From positions 1 to 64,000 of the forward strand of contig NW_023367157.1 of NCBI RefSeq assembly GCF_902167145.1: a stretch of DNA of 64,000 bases, written 5' to 3'. Position 1 is the first letter of the stretch; the number at the start of each line of letters is the position of its first letter. The position numbers and the translations under genes were made by a program. Origin of the DNA: Zea mays. Its lineage: Eukaryota; Streptophyta; Magnoliopsida; Poales; Poaceae. The notes beneath the pieces were generated by a model. It ran no database searches and had not been told where the DNA came from. It saw only the letters and a list, made by a program, of their open reading frames with translations. Shown here piece by piece: positions 26,970-35,912 of the stretch.

Positions 26970-29900
26970 CTCATACACCTCACCCCACATATGTTTCCTT
27001 GCCATAGATCACATTCTTGGATTTCTGGTGGAGACCATTTCTTGGTTAAAAACTCGTAGGTGTTAGCCTTCAGTATTATTGAAAATGGTCATTCATGGCT
27101 ATTTTCGGCAAAATGGGGGTTTTGTGGCTATTTATCATCGACCAGAGGCTCATACACCTCACCCCACATATGTTTCCTTGCCATAGATTACATTCTTGGA
27201 TTTCTGGTGGAGACCATTTCTTGGTTAAAAACTCGTACGTGTTAGCCTTTGGTATTTTTGAAAATGGTCATTCGTGGCTATTTTCGGCAAAATGGGGGTT
27301 GTGTGGCCATTGATCGTCGACCAGAGGCTCATACACCTCACCCCACATATGTTTCCTTGCCATAGATCACATTCTTGGATTTATGGTGGAGACCATTTCT
27401 TGGTCAAAAATCCGTAGGTGTTAGCCTTCAGTGTCATTGAAAATGGTCGTTCATGGCTATTTTCGACAAAAATTAGGGTTGTGTGGCCATTGATCGTCGA
27501 CCAGAGGCTCATACACCTCACCCCACATATGTTTCCTTGCCATAGATCACACCATAGATTACATTCTTGGATTTCTGGTGGAAACCATTTCTTGGTTAAA
27601 AACTCATACGTGTTAGCCTTCGGTATTATTGAAAATGGTCATTCATGGCTATTTTCGGCAAAATGGGGGTTGTGTGGCCATTGATCATCGACCAGAGGCT
27701 CGTACACCTCACCCCACATATGTTTCCTTGCCATAGATCACATTCTTGGATTTCGGGTGGAGACCATTTCTTGGTCAAAAATCCGTAGGTGTTAGCCTTT
27801 GGTATTTTTGAAAATGGTCATTCATGGCTATTTTCGACAAAAATGGGGGTTGTGTGGCCATTGATCATCGACCAGACGCTCATACACCGCACCCCACATA
27901 TGTTTCCTTGCCATAGATCACATTCTTGGATTTCTGGTGGAGACCATTTCTTGGTTAAAAACTCATACGTGTTAGCCTTCGGTATTATTGAAAATGGTCG
28001 TTCATGGCTATTTTCGGCAAAATGGGGGTTGTGTGGCCATTGATCTTCCACCATAGGCTCATACACCTCACCCCACATATGTTTCCTTGCCATAGATCAC
28101 ATTCTTGGATTTCTGGTGGAGACCATTTCTTGGTCAAAAATCCGTAGGTGTTAGCCTTCGGTATTATTGAAAATGGTCGTTCATGGCTATTTTCGACAAA
28201 ATGGGGGTTGTGTGGCCATTGATCATCGACCAGAGGCTCATACACCTCACCCCACATATGTTTCCTTGTCGTAGATCACATTCTTGGATTTCTGGTGGAG
28301 ACCATTTCTTGGTCAAAAATCCGTAGTTGTTAGCCTTCGATATTATTGAAAATGGTCGTTCATGGCTATTTTCGACAAAAATGGGGGTTGTGTGGCCATT
28401 GATATTCGACCAGAGGCTCATACACCTCACTACACATATGTTTCCTTGCCATAGATCACATTCTTGGATTTCTGGTGGAGACCATTTCTTGGTCAAAAAT
28501 CCGTAGGTGTTAGCCTTCGGTATTATTGAAAATGATCGTTCATGGCTATTTTCGACAAAAATGGGGGTTGTGTGGCCATTGATCATCGACCAGAGGCTCA
28601 TACACCTCACCCCACATATGTTTCCTTGCCATAGATCACATTCTTGGATTTCTGGTGGAGACCATTTCTTGGTCAAAAATCCGTAGGTGTTAGCCTTCGG
28701 TATTATTGAAAATGGTCGTTCATGGCTATTTTCGACAAAAATGGGGGTTGTGTGGCCATTGATCATCGACCAGAGGCTCATACACCTCACCCCACATATG
28801 TTTCCTTGCCATAGATCACATTCTTGGATTTTTGGTGGAGACCATTTCTTGGTTAAAAACTCGTAGGTGTTAGCCTTCAGTATTATTGAAAATGGTCATT
28901 CATGGCTATTTTCGGCAAAATGGGGGTTGTGTGGCCATTTATCATCGCCCAGAGGCTCATACACCTCACCCCACATATGTTTCCTTGCCATAGATTACAT
29001 TCTTGGATTTCTGGTGGAGATCATTTCTTGGTTAAAAACTCGTACGTGTTAGCCTTTGGTATTTTTGAAAATGGTCATTCATGGCTATTTTCGACAAAAA
29101 TGGGGGTTGTGTGGCCATTGATCATCGACCAGACGCTCATACACCTCACCCCACATATGTTTCCTTGCCATAGATCACATTCTTGGATTTATGGTGGAGA
29201 CCATTTCTTGGTCAAAAATCCGTAGGTGTTAGCCTTCAGTGTCATTGAAAATGGTCGTTCATGGCTATTTTCGACAAAAATTAGGGTTGTGTGGCCATTG
29301 ATCGTCGACCAGAGGCTCATACACCTCACCCCACATATGTTTCCTTGCCATAGATCACACCATAGATTACATTCTTGGATTTCTGGTGGAAACCATTTCT
29401 TGGTTAAAAACTCGTACGTGTTAGCCTTCGGTATTATTGAAAATGGTCACTCATGGCTATTTTCGGCAAAATGGGGGTTGTGTGGCCATTGATCATCGAC
29501 CAGAGGCTCGTACACCTCACCCCACGTATGTTTCCTTGCCATAGATCACATTCTTGGATTTCTGGTGGAGACCATTTCTTGGTCAAAAATCCGTAGGTGT
29601 TAGCCTTTAGTATTTTTGAAAATGGTCATTCATGGCTATTTTCGACAAAAATGGGGGTTGTGTGGCCATTGATCATCGACCAGACGCTCATACACCTCAC
29701 CCCACATATGTTTCCTTGCCATAGATCACATTCTTAGGATTTCTGGTGGAGACCATTTCTTGGTTAAAAACTCGTACGTGTTAGCCTTCGGTATTATTGA
29801 AAATGGTCGTTCATGGCTATTTTCGGCAAAATGGGGGTTGTGTGGCCATTGATCTTCCACCATAGGCTCATACACCTCACCCCACATATGTTTCCTTGCC

Positions 29901-30130
29901 ATAGATCACATTCTTGGATTTCTGGTGGAGACCATTTCTTGGTCAAAAATCCGTAGGTGTTAGCCTTCGGTATTATTGAAAATGGTCGTTCATGGCTATT
30001 TTCGACAAAAATGGGGGTTGTGTGGCCATTGATCATCGACCAGAGGCTCATACACCTCACCCCACATATGTTTCCTTGCCATAGATCACATTCTTGGATT
30101 TCTGGTGGAGACCATTTCTTGGTCAAAAAT
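26970..30130 (-). repeat. ~1808-bp segmental tandem duplication (2 units)
   Basis: About 26970-28170 and 28777-29985 match at offsets of 1807-1809 bp (ten monomers plus 8), drifting by single-base indels such as 'cattcttaggattt' near 29735. Markers: 'actcgtaggtgttagccttcag' region, 'cttcagtgtcattg' with 'aaaattagggttg', the 12-bp insertion monomer (about 27551 and 29359), and 'gatcttccaccataggctc' (about 28044 and 29853). Confidence 0.82.
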
Positions 30131-30261
30131 CCGTAGGTGTTAGCCTTCGGTATTTTTGAAAATGGTCATTCATGGCTATTTTCGGCAAAATGGGGGTTGT
30201 GTGGCCATTGATCATCGACCAGAGGCTCGTACACCTCACCCCACATATGTTTCCTTGCCAT

Positions 30262-30275
30262 AGATCAAATGTTCT
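30262..30275. repeat. Orientation switch 1 ('-' to '+')
   Basis: The left array ends at 'ttgccatagatca' and continues as 'aatgttctccaccataaatcc', which is '+' monomer sequence. The switch falls at about 30267/30268 with at most one or two bases of overlap. It ends the 30-kb '-' block and lies about 270 bp from the retrotransposon. Confidence 0.9.
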
Positions 30276-30539
30276 CCACCATAAATCCAAGAATGTGATC
30301 TATGGCAAGGAAACATATGTGTAGTGAGGTGTATGAGCCTCTGGTCGAAGATCAATGGTCTCCACCAGAAATCCAAGAATGTAATATATGGCAAGGAAAC
30401 ATATGTGGGGTGAAGTGTACGAGCCTCTGGTCGATGATCAATGGCCACACAACCCCCATTTTTTATGAAAATAGCCATGAGCGACCATTTTCAATAATAC
30501 TAGAGGCTAACACCTACGGATTTTAGACCAAGAAATGGT
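30268..30539 (+). repeat. Short '+' knob180 segment left of the retrotransposon
   Basis: About 1.5 monomers in '+' orientation, including one deletion junction (about 30357, 'gaagatcaatgg' joined to 'tctccaccag') that mirrors those at about 377 and 1385. It ends at 'gaccaagaaatggt', which continues exactly into 'ctccaccagaaatcc' after the right copy of the target duplication, so this segment and the array from 39953 were one piece before the insertion. Confidence 0.92.
30535..30539. repeat. Target site duplication, left copy
   Basis: The 5 bp 'atggt' immediately precede the left LTR and recur immediately after the right LTR. A 5-bp duplication is the usual size for copia elements and shows that this is an integration event rather than a rearranged fragment. 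Confidence 0.95.
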
Positions 30540-31105
30540 TGATAGTCGCCTAGAGGGGGGGGTGAATAGGGCGAAACTGAAATTTACAAATATAAACACA
30601 ACTACAAGCCGGGTTAGCGTTAGAAATATGAAACCGAGTCCGCGAGAGAGGGTGGAAAACAAATCGCAAGCAAATGAAGAGTGTGACACGCGGATTTGTT
30701 TTACCGAGGTTCGGTTCTCTCAAACCTACTCCCCGTTGAGGAGGCCACAAAGGCCGGGTCTCTTTCAACCCTTCCCTCTCTCAAACGATCCCACGGATCG
30801 AGTGAGCTTTCTCTTCTCAATCACTTGGAACACAAAGTACCCACAAGGACCACCACAAGTTTGGTGTCTCTTGCCTCAATTACAAGTGAGTTTGATCGCA
30901 ATGAAGGAATCAAGAAAGAAGAAAGCAATCCAAGCGCAAGAGCTCGAAAGAACACAAGCAAATCTCTCTCTCTAGTCACTAGGGCGTTGTGTGGAATTTG
31001 GAGAGGATTTGATCTCTTTGGTGTGTCTAGAATTGAATGCTAGAGCTCTTGTAAGTAGTTGGGAAGTGGAAAACTTGGATGCAATGAATGGTTGGGTGGT
31101 TGGGG

Positions 31106-31114
31106 TATTTATAG
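31106..31114 (-). promoter_or_regulatory. TATA-box-like motif in 3' LTR
   Basis: On the minus strand this reads CTATAAATA, flanked by a short inverted repeat (GGTTGGGG / CCCCAACC). It matches the copy in the 5' LTR at 39216-39224. In the 3' LTR it would not drive the element but could start transcription toward the flanking satellite. Confidence 0.55.
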
Positions 31115-31157
31115 CCCCAACCACCAAAATAACCGTTGGTGGAGGCTGTCTGTTCGA

Positions 31158-31635
31158 TGGCGCACCGGACATGTCCGGTGCCCCTGCCACGTCACCAGTG
31201 CCGTTGGAATCTGACCGTTGGAGTTCTGACTTCTGGGCCCGCCTCGATGTCCGGTGGCGCACCGGACATGCACTGTTCACTGTCCGGTGCGCCGGCATGG
31301 GCGACTCTGACTTCTGCGCGCGCTGCACGCGCATTAAATGCATCGCAGGTAGCCGTTGGCGCCGAAGTAGCCGTTGCTCCGTGGATGCACCGGACAGTCC
31401 GGTGCACACCGGACATGTCCGGTGAATTATAGCGGAGCAGCCGCTCTGATTTCCCGAGGCTGGCGAGTTCCTGAGCCGCGTCCCGTTGGAGCACCAGACA
31501 CTGTCCGGTGTACACCGGACAGTCCGGTGAATTATAGCGCGCCGGCTCTGGAGAATTCCCGAAGGCGACGAGTTCGCGTTGAAGTCCTTTGGTGCACCGG
31601 ACACTGTCCAGTGGTGCACCGGACAGTCCGGTGCG
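31158..31635. repeat. Palindromic CACCGGAC/GTCCGGTG cluster in 3' LTR U3
   Basis: Repeated short palindromes of the type 'caccggac' + 'a' + 'gtccggtg', or with 'at' in the middle, at about 31163-31181, 31248-31293, 31387-31425, 31493-31532 and 31592-31632. They lie upstream of the TATA-like motif in element orientation, as expected for U3 elements. Palindromic LTR repeats are a reported Sirevirus trait; any factor that binds them is unknown to me. Confidence 0.85.
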
Positions 31636-31832
31636 CCAGACCAGAGGAGCCTTCGGTTGCTCCTTTGCTCTTTTGTTGAACCCAACACTTGGTCTTTTTA
31701 TTGGCTAAGTGTGAACCTTTTGCACCTGTATAACTTATACACTAGAACAAACTAGTTAGTCCAAAGATTTGTGTTGGGCAATTCAACCACCAAAATTATA
31801 TAGGAACTAGGTGTAAGCCTAATTCCCTTTCA

Positions 31833-31848
31833 ATCTCCCCCTTTTTGG
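31833..31848 (-). other. Polypurine tract next to the 3' LTR
   Basis: On the minus strand AAAAAGGGGGAGAT directly precedes the 3' LTR start (TGAAAGGG). This is the expected primer site for plus-strand DNA synthesis during reverse transcription. Confidence 0.9.
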
Positions 31849-32650
31849 TGATTGATGCCAACACAAACCAAAGCAAATATAGAAGTGCATAATTGAACTA
31901 GTTTGCATAATATAAGTGCAAAGGTTGCTTGGAATTGAGCCAATATAAATACTTACAAGATATGCATGGATTGTTTCTTCATTTTTAACATTTTGGACCA
32001 CGCTTGCACCACATGTTTTGTTTTTGCAAAATCTTTTGTAAATCTTTTCAAAGTTCTTTTGCAAATAGTCAAGGGTAAATGAATAAGAGTTTGCAAAGCA
32101 TTTTCAAGATTTGAAATTTTCTCCCCCTGTTCCAAATGCTTTTCCTTTGACTAAACAAAACTCCCCCTAAATAAAATCTCCTCTTAGTGTTCAAGAGGGT
32201 TTTGATGAAACAATTTTGAAATACTACTTTCTCCCCTTTTTGAACACATTAAGATACCAAATTGACAATTGGAAATTACATTTTAAAATTAGGTGGTGGT
32301 GCGGTCCTTTTGCTTTGGGCTAATACTTCCTCCCCCTTTGGCATGAATCGCCAAAAACGGAGTCATTAGAGCCCTTCAAATAACTTTATCCTCCTTTGGT
32401 CATAAATAAAAGAGTGAAGATTATACCAAAGTAGGAGTCCTTTTGTTTTGCTCTCTCCCCCAAGGATAGAGAGCGGCTCGGAGTGACGGCGAAGGATGAG
32501 TTGACGGAGTGGAAGCCTTTGTCTTCGCCGAAGACTCCAATGCCCTTTCAATGCACCTATGACTTGATTTGAAGTAGACTTGAAAACACATTAGTCATAG
32601 CATATGAAAGAGACATGATCAAAGGTATATTCATGAGCTATGTGTGCAAG
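31833..32650 (-). other. pol-3' LTR spacer with multiplied polypurine motifs
   Basis: An 818-bp noncoding stretch between the pol stop codon and the 3' LTR. Besides the tract at the LTR edge it holds further purine-run motifs, seen on the plus strand as 'ctccccct'-like runs at about 32120-32128, 32161-32168, 32231-32241, 32329-32339 and 32453-32461. Extra polypurine tracts upstream of the 3' LTR are a described Sirevirus hallmark. I see no conserved open reading frame here, so there is no envelope-like gene. Confidence 0.85.
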
Positions 32651-35600
32651 TTAGCAATAGAAATTTCTAGAATCAAGAATATTGAGCTCATGCCTAAGTT
32701 TGGTAAAAGTTTGTTCATCAAGTGGTTTGGTAAAGATATCGGCTAATTGATCTTTAGTATTAATGTATGCAATCTCAATATCTCCCTTTTGTTGGTGATC
32801 CCTAAGAAAATGATACCGAATGGCTATGTGCTTAGTGCGGCTATGCTCGACGGGATTGTCGGCCATTTTGATTGCACTCTCATTATCACATAGCAAAGGG
32901 ACTTTGGTTAATTTGTAACCGTAGTCCCGCAGGGTTTGCCTCATCCAAAGCAATTGCGCGCAACAATGACCTGCGGCAATGTACTCGGCTTCGGCGGTTG
33001 AAAGAGCGACTGAATTTTGCTTCTTTGAGGCCCAAGACACCAAGGATCTTCCCAAGAACTGGCAAGTCCCTGATGTGCTCTTTCTATTAATCTTACACCC
33101 CGCCCAATCGGCATCCGAATAACCAATTAAATCAAAAGTGGATCCCCGAGGGTACCAAAGCCCAAACTTAGGAGTATAAGCCAAATATCTCAAGATTCGT
33201 TTTACGGTCGTAAGGTGGGATTCCTTAGGGTCGGATTGGAATCTTGCACACATGCAAAGGGAAAGCATAATGTCCGGTCGAGATGCACATAAATAGAGTA
33301 ATGAACCTATCATCGACCGGTATACCTTTTGATCCACGGACTTACCTCCCGTGTCGAGGTCGAGATGCCCATTAGTTCCCATGGGTGTCTTGATGGGTTT
33401 GGCATCCTTCATCCCAAACTTGGTTAGAATGTCTTGAGTGTACTTTGTTTGGCTGATGAAGGTGCCCTCTTGGAGTTGTTTGACTTGGAATCCTAGAAAA
33501 TACTTCAACTCCCCCATCATCAACATCTCGAACTTTTGTGTCATGATCCTACTAAATTCTTCACAAGTAGATTCGTTAGTAGACCCAAATATGATATCAT
33601 CAACATAAATTTGGCATACAAACAAATCATTGTCAAGAGTTTTAGTGAATAGAGTAGGATCGGCTTTTCCGACTTTGAAGCCATTAGCAATAAGGAAATC
33701 CCTAAGGCATTCATACCATGCTCTTGGGGCTTGCTTGAGCCCGTAAAGCGCCTTAGAGAGCTTATAGACATGGTTAGGATACTCACTGTCTTCAAAGCCG
33801 GGAGGTTGCTCAACATAGACCTCTTCCTTGATTGGTCCATTGAGGAAGGCACTTTTCACGTCCATTTGATAAAGCTTAAAGCCATGGTAAGTAGCATAGG
33901 CTAATAATATACGAATTGACTCAAGCCTAGCTACGGGTGCATAGGTTTCACCGAAATCCAAACCTTCGACTTGGGAGTATCCCTTGGCCACAAGTCGAGC
34001 TTTGTTCCTTATCACCACACCATGCTCGTCTTGCTTGTTGCGGAAGACCCATTTGGTTCCTACAACATTTTGGTTAGGACGTGGAACTAAATGCCATACC
34101 TCATTCCTAGTGAAGTTGTTGAGCTCTTCTTGCATCGCCACCACCCAATCCGAATCTTGTAGTGCTTCCTCTACCCTGTGTGGCTCAATAGAGGAAACAA
34201 ACGAGTAATGTTCACAAAAATGTGCAACACGAGATCTAGTAGTTACCCCCTTATGAATGTCGCCGAGGATGGTGTCGACGGGGTGATCTCGTTGGATTGC
34301 TTGGTGGACTCTTGGGTGTGGCGGCCTTTGTTCCTCTTCCTCCTTGTCTTCCTCATTTGCATCTCCCCCTTGATCATTGCCATCATCTTGAGGTGGCTCA
34401 ATTGCTTGATCTTCTACTTCATCAACTTGAGCCTCATCCTCATTTTGAGTTGGTGGAGATGCTCGCGTGGAGGAGGATGGTTGATCTTGTGCTTTTGGAA
34501 GCTCTTCGGATTCCTTAGGACACACATCCCCAATGGACATGTTCCTTAGCGCGATGCACGGAGCCTCTTCATCACCTATCTCATCAAGATCAACTTGCTC
34601 TACTTGAGAGCCGTTAGTTTCATCAAACACAACGTCACATGAGACTTCAACTAGTCCAGTGGACTTGTTAAAGACCCTATATGCCCTTGTGTTTGAGTCA
34701 TAACCAAGTAAAAAGCCTTCCACAGTCTTAGGAGCAAATTTAGATTTTCTACCTCTTTTAATAAGAATAAAGCATTTGCTACCAAAGACTCTAAAATATG
34801 AAATGTTGGGCTTTTTACCGGTTAGGAGTTCATATGATGTCTTCTTGAGGATTCGGTGTAGATACAACCGGTTGATGGCGTAGCAAGCGGTGTTGACCGC
34901 CTCGGCCCAAAACCGATCCGAAGTCTTGTACTCATCAAGCATGGTCCTTGCCATGTCTAATAGAGTTCGATTCTTCCTCTCCACTACACCATTTTGTTAT
35001 GGGGTGTAGGGAGAAGAGAACTCATGCTTGATGCCCTCTTCCTCAAGAAAGCCTTCGATTTGAGAGTTCTTGAACTCCGTCCCGTTGTCGCTTCTTATTT
35101 TCTTGATCCTTAAGCCAAACTCATTTTGAGCCCGTCTCAAGAATCCCTTTAAGGTCTCTTGGGTTTGAGATTTTTCCTGTAAAAAGAATACCCAAGTGAA
35201 GCGAGAATAATCATCCACTATTACAAGACAATACTTACTCCCGCCGATGCTTATGTAAGCAATCGGGCCGAATAGGTCCATGTGTAGGAGCTCCAGTGGT
35301 CTTTCGGTGGTCATGATGTTCTTGTGTGGATGATGGGCTCCAACTTGCTTTCCTACCTGACATGCACTACAAATCCTGTCTTTCTCAAAATGAACATTTG
35401 TTAGTCCTAAAATGTGTTCTCCCTTTAGAAGCTTATGAAGATTCTTCATCCCAACATGGGCTAGTCGGCGGTGCCAGAGCCAACCCATGTTAGTCTTAGC
35501 AATTAAGCATGTGTCGAGTTCAGCTCTATCAAAATCTACTAAGTATAGCTGACCCTCTAACACACCCTTAAATGCTATTGAATCATCACTTCTTCTAAAG

Positions 35601-35893
35601 ACAGTGACACCTACATCAGTAAATAGACAGTTGTAGCCCATTTGACATAATTGTGAAACGGAAAGCAAATTGTAATCTAAAGAATCTACAAGAAAAACAT
35701 TGGAAATTGAATGGTCAGGAGATATAGCAATTTTACCAAGACCTTTGACCAAACCTTGATTTCCATCCCCGAATGTGATAGCTCGTTGGGGATCTTGGTT
35801 TTTCTCATAGGAGGAGAACATCCTTTTCTCCACTGTCATATGGTTTGTGCACCCGCTGTCTAGTATCCAACTTGAGCCCCCGGATGCATAAAC
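32651..35893 (-). pseudogene. copia pol polyprotein, interrupted by one nonsense codon
   Basis: Counted from just after a TAG at 35894-35896, the frame has 1,080 codons plus a TAA stop at 32651-32653. Aspartic protease signature DSGC is at residues 12-15. The integrase zinc region has His 141 and 146 and Cys 175 and 178; its acidic triad is Asp 206, Asp 269 and Glu 305, the exact D-35-E spacing. Reverse transcriptase follows, with TYAPVAR and YVDD (763-766). RNase H has YSDADW (925-930), STAEAEY and CDNES, and the C terminus has the usual TKPLD motif. An in-frame TAA at 34997-34999 (residue 299) lies between the second Asp and the catalytic Glu, so translation would stop before a complete integrase, RT or RNase H. 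The frame is otherwise open, so the nonsense change is recent. The frame is +1 relative to gag, with 10 bases between the two stop codons. I cannot tell whether RNA editing or assembly error explains the stop. Confidence 0.92.
34997..34999 (-). other. Premature TAA in pol (integrase region)
   Basis: The minus strand reads TAA within the segment that follows SSPYTP and precedes QNGVVER. Copia integrases normally have a glutamine codon here, so a single C-to-T transition in the first codon position explains it. It disables integrase, RT and RNase H from this copy. Confidence 0.88.
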
Positions 35894-35912
35894 CTACAAA
35901 ACAATTTTAGTT
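35894..35912 (-). promoter_or_regulatory. gag-pol boundary with 3' splice-acceptor-like sequence
   Basis: In element orientation gag ends at a TAA (35907-35909), followed by a U-rich run TTGTTTTGTAG, then G and the pol frame starting with the codons before DSGC. The CTAAA just upstream resembles a plant branch site, and GTAG|G resembles an acceptor. gag and pol frames do not overlap, so simple frameshifting within an overlap cannot link them. Splicing or internal initiation is a possibility; this is inference from sequence shape only. Confidence 0.35.

Larger units (their letters stand above)
1..30267 (-). repeat. Knob180 satellite array, left arm, '-' orientation
   Basis: About 168 head-to-tail copies of a ~180-bp monomer, all in one orientation; no gene is embedded. 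Each monomer carries the landmarks 'ggatttctggtggagacc', 'gttagccttcggtattattg', 'catggctattttcgac', 'gggggttgtgtggccat' and 'cacatatgtttccttgcc'. I recognise this as the maize knob 180-bp repeat. At least three monomer classes are interspersed: 'tcaaaaatccgtaggtg', 'ttaaaaactcgtacgtg' and 'tctaaaatccgtaggtg' followed by 'cctctag'. Copies differ by scattered SNPs and by insertions or deletions of 10-100 bp. Known of the family: knob180 forms heterochromatic knobs that act as neocentromeres with abnormal chromosome 10. Nothing here shows which knob this is. Confidence 0.95.
30540..31832 (-). repeat. 3' LTR (1293 bp)
   Basis: On the minus strand it begins TGAAAGGG and ends CTATCA, the usual TG...CA termini. 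By hand alignment it differs from the 5' LTR at about 11 substitutions and three indels: two extra G in a G run near 30555, lack of a 19-bp palindrome unit near 31160, and a 9-bp extra segment near 31321. The three indels account exactly for the 8-bp length difference. Confidence 0.95.

Noticed and set aside
1..30267. Scores of open frames of 60-208 codons in the satellite, on both strands
   Set aside because: All are translations of the same 180-bp monomer in different frames; they start and stop at SNPs and have no independent gene features.
30972..31688. 238-codon frame on the minus strand and overlapping frames in the LTRs (also 39137-39808)
   Set aside because: Lies in the LTR U3 across the palindrome cluster; composition reflects the CACCGGAC repeats, and the two LTR copies do not keep the same frame because of indels.
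30540..31832. Solo LTR or a nested second element
   Set aside because: Both LTRs share one target duplication and enclose a PBS, gag, pol and PPT in correct order, so this is one complete element.
31833..32650. Possible envelope-like third gene of the retrotransposon
   Set aside because: Only short unconserved frames and polypurine motifs are present.
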